Counted from the first letter of the stretch, positions 52,944 to 63,417 are shown. The stretch: DNA of 64,000 nucleotides from Phialophora verrucosa (GCA_002099365.1 MSED01000003.1:682001-746000); one strand, 5' to 3'. Notes: generated from the letters alone by a model not told the origin. Numbers and translations: made by a program.

Positions 52944-53714
52944 TCAGTGCTCTACATCAATGGAAAAGAAGTGCACGTCAGAGGGACTGTCCCCCTGATT
53001 ATAGTTTCCGACCTTGAAATAACTCGGCGGGCTGTCGAGCTCATAGGTGTCGAGTTCCCGTTGGGCGCCTCCGTTGAGGCTGACGCTGAGCACGTTTGAC
53101 TCGTATCGGATCTCATACGAGAATGTCTTTCCGACCGCGACATTGCCAATTGTAGTGAAGATCGAGTTGCCGCCAGCTGTAGTCTGTTCAACACCCATGA
53201 CTACATCACCAGCTGCGTTGTAATAGAGCTCACAGACTGGCTTTGTGGACACGCTGTCATCGATATGGATCTGTCCGATGACTGTGCCGTGGCCGCTGTC
53301 ATCTGGGACTGGCACCGCGAGCGTTACTGAGAGTCTGTTCTTGGGACTGCTGGGTTGCCAGCTCGCCGCCGCGCCGGTCGAAGGGTTTGCTTCACGCAAC
53401 TCGGTGCGGCAGTGCAGACTGTGCGCGGTCGTCACGCAGCCCGAGCTGGCCGGCGCGCCGGGTACCTTCATGACCAGCGCGCCGTCGCCACTTTCCGTGA
53501 AGAAATAGTGGTGGCCGTTGTCCTGGTAGCCGGAGCAGCCTTGGAGTTGCGAACTGCTGATTGTGGTCGGATTACCGGTGCTGCCTATGGGGAGCTGGAG
53601 CATCCATGGTTTGAGGTTGAAGTTGCCTCCGGGCGCGCAGCTTGGGTTCAAGGCACTAGAAAGGCAGGCAAGGCCAAGGACGAGGATCAAACAAGTACGC
53701 CAAAGAGTATCCAT
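52944..53714 (-). CDS. alginate-lyase-type polysaccharide lyase, family PL7
   Basis: A single exon of 256 residues with a signal peptide (residues 1-21, MDTLWRTCLILVLGLACLSS). The jelly-roll fold carries the PL7 signatures R-T-E-L-R-E at 103-108, Q-I-H-I at 148-151 with the catalytic His, and Y-F-K-V-G-N-Y-N-Q at 232-240 with the catalytic Tyr. These are the three conserved regions of the family, so an active enzyme is expected. PL7 lyases cleave mannuronate- or guluronate-type uronate polymers, or related polyuronates, by beta-elimination outside the cell. The natural substrate for this fungus is uncertain. Four Cys in the secreted part could form disulfides. Confidence 0.9.
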   Translation of the reverse strand: MDTLWRTCLILVLGLACLSSALNPSCAPGGNFNLKPWMLQLPIGSTGNPTTISSSQLQGCSGYQDNGHHYFFTESGDGALVMKVPGAPASSGCVTTAHSLHCRTELREANPSTGAAASWQPSSPKNRLSVTLAVPVPDDSGHGTVIGQIHIDDSVSTKPVCELYYNAAGDVVMGVEQTTAGGNSIFTTIGNVAVGKTFSYEIRYESNVLSVSLNGGAQRELDTYELDSPPSYFKVGNYNQGDSPSDVHFFSIDVEH

Positions 53715-55077
53715 TTTGTCAGAAGGACTTGGCTCCCCGTGCTTGGAAGAGCTTGATCAGTGTTTAGGTTCGACAGGGAACCTGCAGCGGCCAGTGGCTT
53801 TTTATACGACACACCTGCGCGTGGCTGAATAACTGTGCTGGCGGCGCGATACAGACAGGAAATTGGTTCTACAGGGCATTTCTGACTATCGCATATTCGT
53901 TCAGTCGGTGAAATCCCCAGGATCAATGACCCTCCCTGGCCCCCAGGCAGAATGAAATTCATGGCACGCCGAGATCCAACTTTCGGGAAGGTCCTTGTAC
54001 ACCTCTACTTTCGAAACCTCGAATGTCGCATGACGCCGAAAAGAGTCATTGGCCGAGAAAGCAGCTCCACACCTGGCCAGGGTCAAGCCACCCGCTCCCA
54101 GTATTCTGCCCTTCGAAGTCTGTCGAGGGCCGTCTTGGCCTGGGCCCTTCTTTCAGGTACGAGTACGAGTAGATGACATGCAGCGGGCACCGGCTGATCC
54201 CGACCCCAGGATCGTGGCTGCTGCAACGCTGGGCGCTGGAATGTGGGGAAAGGTTAGATCAAGCCAATTTTCCTCAGCCGGGCTCCCTGGACTATCAGTA
54301 TCAGACATACCAGTACAAGTAATGTCTGTCTCTCGGCCGACTTCAAGATCTCGTGTGAGAAGGACGCAGAACGTCGATGTTGTTGAAGGACTGTCAGAGA
54401 ATGCCACAAGTGTCTGAAAGGTTCATCGCCGCGCCCGTGAAATAGTACGTGGGCAATCAAGGCACTGCCGGCTCTTCCTGCAACCTCGCATTCCGACGAC
54501 GCAGGCTTTTCGAACAAGAAGCGGAATAACTTCTCCGTCCAGTAGTCGACCGTTAACCCACCCAATAATAAGAAGGGCAGACCCAAACCCCGAGTAGATG
54601 AGGCCGCGAAGTAGGAGGGAAGTCCATACATAGCGCTCACGAGAAAGGGTGACAATGGTTGAGATGTATTATGCATTTCACAGTCTTGCGAAGAGGGTCA
54701 AAGCGATATTCGACTCGTGCTCCATTGTACTGTACGAACACTCCCAGACCGGACCTTAATCACCTCCGACCCCTGAGAACATCAATATTAGTCTGCGTGA
54801 CACAACCACTGATCCTGATCGCTTGCTTCGAGACGTCGCTCCTTTTAGCGGCAAGGTCAAGAACATCGTACTGTATTATACGAAATGTGCACAGCTGCTG
54901 CTGATACAATGTATCGGTCTACACCGTACACCGATTGCAGAAGATAAAATCACCATTTCCACTGTGGGAATATGCCAGCTCACCCACAGATGAAGACTCG
55001 CCCTGCCGTGATGGACGTGCGGGTCATGTTCTATCCTTTCTATCCAGTCCTTACGGTCCTGTCTATACTCTGTCTCA
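53715..55077. other. intergenic, one doubtful ORF
   Basis: 1.4 kb between the PL7 gene promoter and the 3' end of the GNAT gene. A GTACGAGTACGAGTA stretch lies at 54157-54171. The minus frame 54254-54676 is listed separately. Confidence 0.5.
54254..54676 (-). CDS. doubtful 140-residue ORF with hydrophobic stretches
   Basis: The frame starts with ATG (MHNTSQPLSPFLVSAMYGLP) and has two hydrophobic segments (around 'LGLPFLLLGGLT' and 'LLVLVCLILIVQGARL'). I see no family match, no signal peptide and no supporting splice sites. It may be a small membrane protein, a gene remnant or chance. Confidence 0.2.
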   Translation of the reverse strand: MHNTSQPLSPFLVSAMYGLPSYFAASSTRGLGLPFLLLGGLTVDYWTEKLFRFLFEKPASSECEVAGRAGSALIAHVLFHGRGDEPFRHLWHSLTVLQQHRRSASFSHEILKSAERQTLLVLVCLILIVQGARLRKIGLI

Positions 55078-55936
55078 TCACGCCTTCCGCTCCATCTGCG
55101 CAAGCACTACCGGCCTCTTCTCATCCCACTCATCCCACACGATGGAATACATCGCTGTATGCCTACCGGGCAATTCTTCGCGCGGCGTCCCATTCCTGGC
55201 CCTCAGCGCTTCAGCCGACAGCCCGGCGCCGCCCCGTCCTGCCCGCGGAAACACACGCTCCCACCGCGCGATGCCCTCGAACTCGAACCCCATCCGCAGA
55301 GCTGTCCTTCGCGACGCCGCGTTCCCGGCATGCGTCTTCCATTCCACGCGCCGCAAGCCCAGCCCGCCGCGCGAGGGCGGGTCGAGCGTCCAGAGCAGCA
55401 GGAGGCCCGTCGCATTCGTGGCCACGTATGTGCGTTGGAAAGCCGGGAAGATGACAATGCCGATTTCCGTGACCGCGTTGACCGGGTTCGTGCCGTTCAG
55501 AGAGATGATCCCCGCGAAGGTCCTAGTCCCGGCTCTCGCTTCACCGCCTCCCTGCGACGCCACCCAGCCTTTATCAACGATCGCGTAGAGACAGTCCTTG
55601 GGCGACGCGCTCAGGTCGTTATACACTTCCCTCATGAAGTCCTCGGCGGTGTTTATGACGGGAAAGACAACGTACGTGAAGAGCTCGGGATGTGCTTTGA
55701 TCATCTCGACGAGCGGGCTCACATGGACGCTGGGCTGCGGCACACAATAGGTCGAGTCAGGCTCTCACCGCATTTCAAGAGACACGACTACATAGGAAAT
55801 ATTGCACCCGTCTTCCGCGTGGGGAATGATGCGTGTCAGGCGTAGGTAATGTGATATTACGTACCTCAAATGGCTCGAGGGCTACGAGATCATTCTCCAG
55901 ACGTCGTTGCCCGTAGTAGAATGTCGATCCAGACAT
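55078..55936 (-). CDS. GNAT-family N-acetyltransferase (RimJ/RimL-like)
   Basis: Two exons, 55865-55936 and 55078-55734, are joined over a 130-nt intron (GTACGT...CCGCAG) and give 242 residues. The first exon supplies the N-terminus MSGSTFYYGQRRLENDLVAL followed by EPFE, which continues smoothly into PSVHVSPLVEMI. The GNAT core is visible as 'TFAGIISLNGTNPVNAVTEI' (central strands), 'IVIFPAFQRTYVATNATGLL' (acetyl-CoA loop region) and 'LRRVEWKTHAGNAASRRTAL' with RMGFEFEG, the typical RimJ/L end. Such enzymes acetylate amines of small molecules or protein N-termini using acetyl-CoA in the cytosol; the acceptor is unknown. Without splicing the second exon alone would start only at a GTG. Confidence 0.83.
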
Positions 55937-56862
55937 GGTATTATGTTGTCTGGTGCAGGAGGCTTGGGTAGCAACTGCGCGTTCGGAGATCTTCCGGCTT
56001 GCGAAGTCAGTGAGTCGGTCAGCGAGCGAATGACTGAGTGATTGGGTATTTGATTACAAGGTACGAGGTACATTCAGTTCGGTTCTTCTGTAGAGTTTGT
56101 TGCTGGAATCCGCCTCAGGTGTTAGTCGGCCCGGTCGTTTCAGGTATGGTCGCGCGACCTACTGTACACACGAAGTCGCGCCGCCGCTTTTAAAGGCTAG
56201 CTACCTCGTACAGTACCTCGTATGCCATCCACCCACCCCCTTCTTGACACACCGTCTGAACGATCCTCCCCTGCCGCATCTGGCCACCCCATCCTCGAAT
56301 TTTCCCTTCGTCTGTCCGAGTGCGTCTCGATCACCCCCCAAACTTCGGTCGTCACCCGTCTCGGCACCTTCATGTCCTGGATCCCTCACTGGGCGCATTT
56401 GACTTCTGTTGGCTGTGCAACGTGCAGGACTCAAATGACCCCGCCCCGCCTTGCCCATAATCTACGCCGTCGAGACCAGTGTCGTAAGAATATGGGTGTC
56501 GGCATCGGCAGGCCTCCCTAGACCCTCTTGCGGGAGGTGAATCCGCGTAAAATGCGCTCCGTCTACCCTTTTCTTCAGACCTGTACAAACCCTAGTGAGA
56601 TCCTCAGTACCTTGCAATGAGCAAAATCGCAAATCCCTCCACGGGAGGCGTGGGAGCCACTCGCCTCTCCGGGGCTGTTCCATCGTTACCGGGATCAGGC
56701 ATTTTGGCCTGGTGAAGAAAAGACATAGAAGGTAGCGGAACGCAGCGGATCTCTTTCGATGCAAGCTACCGCGCAGCAAATCTGATGAGGACGTATCAGC
56801 GGCAGTGACCAAGGCGTGTACTTCTCGTGGCGCAATTCCCCACCGCCCCCGGCGCCTAATGC
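55937..56862. other. intergenic, no supported gene
   Basis: About 930 bp with the promoter of the GNAT gene and the 3' side of the proline-tail membrane protein. Frames at 56097-56588 overlap in several phases and are unsupported. Confidence 0.5.
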
Positions 56863-58812
56863 TTATGGAAGACCTATCGGGCTCGACTGGGCCGGCGGCG
56901 GGGGGGTTGCCATCTGTGGACTGAGCGGCACAGGAGAAGGGGCTCCGGGCGGGAGTGGGTGGGGGGGAGGTGGAGATGGAGATGGCACTGTGGGAGGCCC
57001 CGTCGTGGGTGACGGTGAGACCGGCGATGCCAGCGGTGCAATCGGTGGAGTCGGAGGAGGTAGCCCGGCCTGCGTCATGGGGATTGCGGGAGCCCCTTGT
57101 TGCTGACTGGTGACTGGGATGAGGGGAATGGGAGGAGAGCCGTGGCCAAGGCTCTGAAGACTGTTCGCCAGCAGAGAACCGGAGTGTTGTGGAGATGCCG
57201 GAGGGCTAATCCTCCAGGTCCCGAAGACGTTATGAGAGACGCGAATCAATACGATCAAGCCACACACAACCATGGTGGTGATAAAGCCCGGCCAGTGGAT
57301 GTTGGTGTAGCTGCCTTCTCGAAACTTGACCATTCTGCAAATCTGCAAGTTGCCTGCGCTTGGCGGGAAGGCCGGAAAATCGTCAAGCGGGAGGAAAGGG
57401 GTTGGACGCGCAATGGCATGGACACTCAGTTGCAGTTTGGCCAACGAGACCCCGAACCAGCCATTCAGTTCGTCTCGCCAGGGTTGTGAGCCCAGACTCT
57501 CCTGGTTCTGAGAGAACAGCGACCGCTGTGCGAGCAATGCCGCAGATCCGCGGCCGTAAATTGTATAGTGGACACTTGTTGATGTGAGAACATATTGGAG
57601 AATGTCCCAGGCATGTTGGTCGGCGTTGGAGTTCAGGAGCCCGATAGGGAGAAGGCTGGGAGCGGCCACCTCCTCTGGCGAGAGCCAGGAAGTGCAAACA
57701 CCAGTGCCATTATTGCAGACAAGGTATTGATCAATACAGGCGGCGACGTTGATAAGGTTGTCCGCCGACCACCTTAATCCGCTGGGGAAGTTGTTCTCCT
57801 GATGGGCCGAAAACATCAAGTCATCCATCGGCTCGGAAAAATAGACGTCGGGGGCTTGGAGAAGGACGACGGTCACAAAGCCATCGGAGATCCTCAGTCG
57901 TGCGTCCAATGAGACCGGGTCCAATATGTTCTCGGCGATGGTTGTCAGTCGGTAGCCTGGCGCCACCATGGACAGATTCCGGACATCATATTCGAAAGCA
58001 GGGTTCGAGCCGAAGACAAGGGTCGAGTTCACACCCTCGACGTCCGAGGTTGGTTGGGCCCGGAAAGCTTCAGAGCGGATGACAGAGCAGGTCATTGCTT
58101 TCTTCAGCCGTAACTCGGTGGGCGCATTGATCGCCAACTCATCCATCGTGATTAGAGGTGTCTCTAGTCTAACGCTGGTGATGTCGCCCGTCTCGAGACA
58201 AGTTCCTGCCGCGAAAGGACAGCTGGTGTCGCTATCGACCCAATCCAGGCTATCCTGCGCGAGATTCGACTGACAGCTGACCGGAGTGTGGCGAAGATAA
58301 CAACTCTGAAAGTATTCACTGGCAGCCAGCGTGAGGTTGATATTCCTCAATGTCGTCTGACTCCGGCCCATTCCAATCACCATATTGCACGTTGAGCCCG
58401 ATGCTTTGACCGCAGGGGTCTCCATGGTACCGTAGGTCAGACCCCAGGCTGCTGCGATGGGAAGGCCCAGTGCTGCGACGACAAACATTCCTGTCCACGT
58501 CCCCAGGAGTATGTAGCGCCACCAATCATCCCTGACATGCCGCTCCCACCAAAAGAATCGAACCAGACTGACGAGGACGACTGAAGGTGTGACTCCGTCA
58601 GCGCGCTTGAGCTCGTCCAGGTCTTGCAGACGCTGGGGTAGTGACCGTCGTAGCAAAGGATAGTGCTCAAACCAACAGCTCATGACCGCAAACTCTATCA
58701 TAAGAGCCACCACCGTCAGGATCACAAACGCATTGCTGTCGCTGACGGTCAAATGATGCTTTGTCCCGTCTGGAAGGTTCTCATCCCAGATTCCGGTGTA
58801 CACGTGGCTCAT
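56863..58812 (-). CDS. three-TM membrane protein with large extracellular domain and proline-rich tail
   Basis: A single exon of 649 residues from the ATG at 58812. Another in-frame ATG at 58986 would add 58 polar residues of leader character. Helices lie at about 28-47 (AFVILTVVALMIEFAVMSCW), 100-126 and 510-526 (FITTMVVCGLIVLIRV). Between the second and third is a domain of about 380 residues with several Cys and N-glycosylation sites, expected outside the cell or in the lumen. The last ~110 residues are almost only Pro, Ser, Ala, Gly and Thr with PPPP and PSP runs, as in SH3- or WW-binding tails. The topology resembles large fungal integral membrane proteins of unknown function, and I cannot name the family. 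The G-rich opposite strand of the tail is open in other frames but not coding. Confidence 0.75.
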   Translation of the reverse strand: MSHVYTGIWDENLPDGTKHHLTVSDSNAFVILTVVALMIEFAVMSCWFEHYPLLRRSLPQRLQDLDELKRADGVTPSVVLVSLVRFFWWERHVRDDWWRYILLGTWTGMFVVAALGLPIAAAWGLTYGTMETPAVKASGSTCNMVIGMGRSQTTLRNINLTLAASEYFQSCYLRHTPVSCQSNLAQDSLDWVDSDTSCPFAAGTCLETGDITSVRLETPLITMDELAINAPTELRLKKAMTCSVIRSEAFRAQPTSDVEGVNSTLVFGSNPAFEYDVRNLSMVAPGYRLTTIAENILDPVSLDARLRISDGFVTVVLLQAPDVYFSEPMDDLMFSAHQENNFPSGLRWSADNLINVAACIDQYLVCNNGTGVCTSWLSPEEVAAPSLLPIGLLNSNADQHAWDILQYVLTSTSVHYTIYGRGSAALLAQRSLFSQNQESLGSQPWRDELNGWFGVSLAKLQLSVHAIARPTPFLPLDDFPAFPPSAGNLQICRMVKFREGSYTNIHWPGFITTMVVCGLIVLIRVSHNVFGTWRISPPASPQHSGSLLANSLQSLGHGSPPIPLIPVTSQQQGAPAIPMTQAGLPPPTPPIAPLASPVSPSPTTGPPTVPSPSPPPPHPLPPGAPSPVPLSPQMATPPPPAQSSPIGLP

Positions 58813-59359
58813 GGTTGGCGTCTGAGAACGATGGGATTGGACTCGATACTTGTAAGCAGTTACGCTTGCCTGATGTGATTGAGGACGAATGTTTGCACGG
58901 CATATAGGATCGGATAGATCCCCAGCATGTCCATTGTGGAGATCATATGCTGATGATACTACATACCTACCCTTTGGAGCTCTCATTCTTGGGGGGAGTG
59001 AGGCTGAAATTGACGCCCTTGCCAGTGAATCCCATATCCTGCCGGCGTTGAGGGTGTTGTACTCTCTGTGCCAAGAGCGCCGGTTTCAGTACAAAAGCCT
59101 ATCACTTTGCATATCACTGTGACTCCACGCCATCGCCATGCAGAGACTCGGTTTGGGCGAGGACTAGGATTGCAATGGAACAAGCGACTCCAAGGAGTGC
59201 TTGGCCCGACCTCTCTGAAGCAATTCAGCCAGATCAGATCTCTTCCCCTGAGGGAGGACGCACCCATGCATAATACGGCAAGTTGACCCCGATGGATGTA
59301 GAACACTGGGAGTTTTTCGTTCGATCGATGCAAGAGGACAGTTTGGCTCACAAGAAGAG
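58813..59359. other. divergent intergenic region
   Basis: Promoters of the three-TM gene (-) and the type-II membrane protein gene (+). No coding frame is supported. Confidence 0.5.
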
Positions 59360-60158
59360 ATGACCTCCCAAGTCACTGCCGCTCACACTGCGGCACTTCC
59401 TCCAAAGTCAGCCCACTTCCTTGGCTCGTCGCTCCTCAAGTTGACCTCTCGACTGACCTCCAGCAGGAAAAAGTCGCAAAAGATTATCATCATCACCGGT
59501 ATCCTTGTCGTCGCAGTTTTGGCTCTGGGTCTCGGTCTCGGCTTAGGGCTTGGACTGCGCGATGAAAATAGAGAGACCGAGTCAACCTCGTCTTCGTATG
59601 TGAGAATCTTCGTTCCTGGGTGTAATTATATACCAAGTACTAATAATGCGGATTTGCCATATCTAGAGACACGGCCGACCCGGACGACTACTCCCCCGAC
59701 TTCGATCTTGCCCTGGAGCCTGGAACTTCGAGCGCGTTCCAAGGTCGCTGGCGTCAGGAACCTGCGTCACTTTGAACAACAACACCGCCTATGGCACCGT
59801 GGCAGAACCGGAATACTGGTCGATCTGTGCGGACAACTTCGGTCCTGCCGCATACACCGTGTCGCAGTTGTCCAACGGCAGTTACGCGCTGGCGGGTACT
59901 CTGCCGGTCGAGTTCGCCAATGAACTGGCCTTCCTGCCTTCCCAAACCGAGACTCCTTGGTATCAGTGGCAAATACCATTCATCGTCACGGCTGGGACTT
60001 GCGAAGTTTCCTTCATCTTCATAGTGAGCCTGGGCCGGACGAAGGATGAGTACCAGATTCGCACGTAAGTGTCATCAGCCTTCCTTTGCCGAACCAATTG
60101 AGTGAATTTCAAATGCGCCAGCCATGTTCGTGGACACGATCTAATGGTAACAAACTGA
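59360..60158 (+). CDS. type-II membrane or secreted protein of unknown family, gene model uncertain
   Basis: Exon 1 is 59360-59595 with an ATG, a basic juxtamembrane stretch and one helix (KIIIITGILVVAVLALGLGL) ending in a Gly-Leu run. A good intron follows (GTATGT, branch TACTAATAA, acceptor ATCTAG at 59664-59666). The frame then reads DTADPDDYSPDFDLALEPGT and stops at 59773, while a second frame with protein-like composition (WSICADNFGPAAYTVSQLSN) continues to 60064. The two agree if an intron with a weak donor (GTCAGG at 59752 or GTCGCT near 59743) is removed up to GGCAG near 59803; otherwise a frameshift is present. The last intron (GTAAGT at 60065, acceptor GCCAG) leads to HVRGHDLMVTN and the stop at 60158. 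Function unknown. Confidence 0.5.
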
Positions 60159-61246
60159 CCTTTTCGCGTGGAACTAGGAAGTCACTGAATCCTGCTGCTT
60201 GTCTGGTCGAGGGTGAAACTGTGCCCGGTGGCTTTAGTTGTACATGCGTTTACGGGGACGCCGATATCATCGCATGATAGCCTCTTGATAATCGAGGTAG
60301 CGCAAACAGGACGGAGGAGTGGGTGGATGCGAGTAGGTGGGTGCCAGCGAGAATTCCCTACGGCTTCCACCTCTCGCCACCCATCAGCTACGAGGTAGGA
60401 TAGACTATTCATTCAGTAATTAAATATACGCTTCCGACCATCTTGGCCGAATGACCCGGTGTGCGGTTCAAGTGGCGGCAGACCCTAACGGGCGGAATCT
60501 CCAGACCATGGCCACTCGACATGCCATGCTCGTGGCAATTCTCTGGTCATGTGTATTGCCGTGACTTTCCAGCCTCGGTCGATGAACGGGATAGCGCCAG
60601 CAGCGACATGCGCAGAGCAGCCGTTTACTGGTTCGAGAGGCGTGGACGGTAAAGTCGCGAGGATCTTGTTAGGCCACTAGGATCGCACAAGTAAACAATG
60701 GCCCTGAACACATCAACGAGCATGCCCACGCACGGCCCTATAATATCGACAGAAGGTGTAAGCTTAGAGAGCCTTTCTATCGAGGCTCGATACGGCTGCA
60801 GCGACTCCCTACGTGCTGTGATACCTCAGGGAAAGAAGGCCAGAGAAGATATTTCAAAAGAGTTTGACGCGACCAGCTACAACACTCTAACCACTATGAA
60901 AAGCTGCTACCTGACACTCCCTCGATTTCGACTCGACCACTTCAAGCCCCGCCCATGACAGTTCCGTACGATCGACGCAGACAAATGATCCGTCGTGTCT
61001 TCCCACAGCGCCACCGCGCTGCAAGCCTGCCACGCGGAACAGTCCAGATCGGCCCATATCCAGAGAATGTCACACAGTACTATGTGTTCCGAACAAACAA
61101 GAAAGATCCATCCATTTGAGGCGTGAAGAATGTCCCTAATCCATGCCTTCCAACTCGGCATCCCCACAAGTCCTCTCCTTTTGCATCCACTAAAGCCAAT
61201 TCCCGAAACTCGGCAACGCAGACTCAACTCATAGCAATGGAAGCAA
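60159..61246. other. intergenic, no supported gene
   Basis: 1.1 kb between the type-II membrane protein gene (+) and the wall-protein gene (-), which converge. Short frames only (for example 60698-60958 on +), with no domain. Confidence 0.5.
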
Positions 61247-62464
61247 TCATAGCATAAACGCTAGGCAGCCCACAGCGATAGCCAGCACGCTGGAAACAGC
61301 AAAGCCGACTTTGTCCGCAGAGCCCTTGTACTGGCTGGGGGTGACGCCGCCAGGAGACACAGGGGTGATCGAGGGGCTGATGGGTTTGTCGCCTCCTGAG
61401 GTGCCATTGTCGTACCGGTTGCCGCCGTTGCCTCCGGAGCCAGAGCCACCGTTGCCGCCGTTTCCAGAGCCGCCATTGCCGCCGTGGCCAGAGCCACCGT
61501 TGCCGCCGTTGCCCCCGTTGCCAGAGCCGCCGTTGCCACCGTTGCCAGAGCCGCCGTTGCCACCGTTGCCAGAGCCAGAGTTGTCCCAGTCGTTCCATTC
61601 ACCAGAACCGGCCGGATCGGAGCCAGACCCAGAGCCGTGGCCACCAGAGCCGGAACCAGAGTCATCAGCGCCTTCCCAGTCGTTCCAGCTACCAGAACCG
61701 GCTGGGTCGGAGCTAGAGTCATCAGAACCTTTCCAGTCGTTCCAGCTACCAGAACCGGCTGGGTCGGAGCCAGAATCATCAGAACCTTTCCAGTCGTTCC
61801 AGCTACCAGAACCGGCTGGGTCGGAGCCAGAGTCATCAGAACCTTCCCAGTCGTGCCAGCTACCAGATCCGGCTGGGTCAGAGCTAGAGTCGTCCCAGTC
61901 GCCCCAGCCACCGGCGGCACCGGTAGGGCCAATCTTCGGGGTGACAGTGGCATAAGGGCCGGTTGTGCATGGCACAGTCATGGTCATGGTGGTAGGTCCA
62001 CCGTTGTGGCAATGATCGCAAGCAGTGACAGTAGTAGTGAAGCCGTCAGGAATGTGACCCGGGTGTCTGGTCGCCTCACATGGACAGGCCTCAGTGATGG
62101 TGTAGGTGGCTTGTCCAATCGATGAACCATCGCTGCAGATGGCGGGATACATGGTGATGTATTCGTGGATTTCCTGGACAGATCCATCGGGCAGGGTCGT
62201 GGTGAAGGCGAGGATCTCACTAACTTGAGGCCGGCCGTGAGGACCCCGGGGTGGAGGGGTGATGATTGGACCACTAGGGCATTCACCGCCGGGGCAGGTG
62301 AAGGTGATGGTGCTCGACAGAGTGGTCGTCGTTGTCAAGGCAGTCGGGCAGACGGAGTAGAAGACCGTGGTGGTGTCATCGGGATCGTTGATAACGGTCG
62401 TCTGCGCGTTGGCCGCAGCGAGGAGGAGTGCCGCCACGGGCATGGCTCTTGCTGGTCGCTTCAT
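61247..62464 (-). CDS. GPI-anchored cell-wall-type glycoprotein with Asp/Ser/Trp and Gly/Asn repeats
   Basis: A single exon of 405 residues; the ATG at 62464 gives a signal peptide (MKRPARAMPVAALLLAAANA). Residues 21-175 are Thr-rich with Cys pairs (TEACPCEAT, TACDHCHN). Four units of 19 residues (DDSGSDPAGSGSWNDWKGS type) run from residue 191 to about 266, followed by an altered fifth unit. A Gly/Asn/Ser low-complexity region (GSGNGGNGGSGNGG) comes next. The C-terminus is a typical GPI signal: a small-residue site (GSAD) and a hydrophobic tail (VGFAVSSVLAIAVGCLAFML). A structural or adhesive wall protein is inferred. Repeat number is likely to vary between strains. Because the repeats are multiples of three bases, other frames and the opposite strand are also open here but are not genes. 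Confidence 0.82.
   Translation of the reverse strand: MKRPARAMPVAALLLAAANAQTTVINDPDDTTTVFYSVCPTALTTTTTLSSTITFTCPGGECPSGPIITPPPRGPHGRPQVSEILAFTTTLPDGSVQEIHEYITMYPAICSDGSSIGQATYTITEACPCEATRHPGHIPDGFTTTVTACDHCHNGGPTTMTMTVPCTTGPYATVTPKIGPTGAAGGWGDWDDSSSDPAGSGSWHDWEGSDDSGSDPAGSGSWNDWKGSDDSGSDPAGSGSWNDWKGSDDSSSDPAGSGSWNDWEGADDSGSGSGGHGSGSGSDPAGSGEWNDWDNSGSGNGGNGGSGNGGNGGSGNGGNGGNGGSGHGGNGGSGNGGNGGSGSGGNGGNRYDNGTSGGDKPISPSITPVSPGGVTPSQYKGSADKVGFAVSSVLAIAVGCLAFML
61667..61894. repeat. 57-bp tandem repeat, four units, within the wall-protein gene
   Basis: Four units encoding 19 residues each, differing at few positions (HDWEGS, NDWKGS, NDWKGS, NDWEGA). They lie in frame in the GPI protein gene. Confidence 0.85.
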
Positions 62465-63417
62465 CTTGGAGAAGGTGCTTGGTTGGTAGTGTTGGTTGAG
62501 TGTCGATTGCGCGCGCGCGCGAGAAGTGGAAAGCAAAAGGGATAAAAGAGCGACTGGGTTCTGCGACCAACGATGCACTTGCAAACGAGTGTAAGGAGCC
62601 TCGAAAGAACACGAGCTGATAGAAAAGCAAGAGACCAACACGACACTTTGTACCACCGGCCTTGATATTTACCTTGAGCATAGTAACCGTGCGGCTAGGG
62701 CAACGCGATGCGCATACCGGTCGCTCTGGAATGCAAAACAAAAAGCCTCGGCGACAGAACCTCTCATTGGTGAACAGCGAGGGAATGCAGCGCACGCTCC
62801 ATGACATACCTGAGGTCTTCGAGATTGCGGAATTCGTCAGGTGCGGCATGATGATTTGCGGTTTCTCGTCGCCTTGACCACCCAGCCTCCACATGTGGAG
62901 GTAGGAACGCAGAAAGCTCGGAGATGCCCAGCTCGAGCGCTCTGCTAGGACCTTATGGTGGTGTCTCGACTCGAATAGCGGCTACATGGCCACATGCTCA
63001 CAATCAGAAGGTGCGGAAGTTGAAGAAAATTGCATGTTTCCTATAAATCGACATTTCAAACTCATCGCCCTCACCGAAGAGGACTCAACGAGAAGGAAAC
63101 TTCCTACAAGGAATGAAATAATTACTCTCCAGAGCAATCGAGCTTGTGCAGCTCATGGCAACACATCGCTGTAGAAAGGACGGAACGACGGTCGTGGCTT
63201 GCTCTGTTGCTTTTTTTTGATCTGAGGAGAAAAAGAGGAAGGGATGAAGGTCCGAGACCAGAGGAAGAATTTGTTAAAGTGGCTCTGCCAAGATAAATCA
63301 CGTGCCGTAGCCTTATGCTGGAGCAGGGCGACATAAGGCTGCCATTTTGCCTCAGGACGGAGGAATTATCTCGTGCAGCTCCCTGGTCAGGGTTGCGGCT
63401 TCAGGATTGACACGCTA
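62465..63417. other. intergenic, promoter of wall-protein gene and 3' end of rrp9
   Basis: 950 bp. A GCGCGCGCGC run lies at about 62510-62520 in the leader of the wall-protein gene. No gene seen. Confidence 0.5.

Noticed and set aside
61311..62125. Two long plus-strand frames over the wall-protein gene
   Set aside because: They arise from in-frame repeats that keep all phases open; the minus frame alone has a signal peptide and GPI tail.
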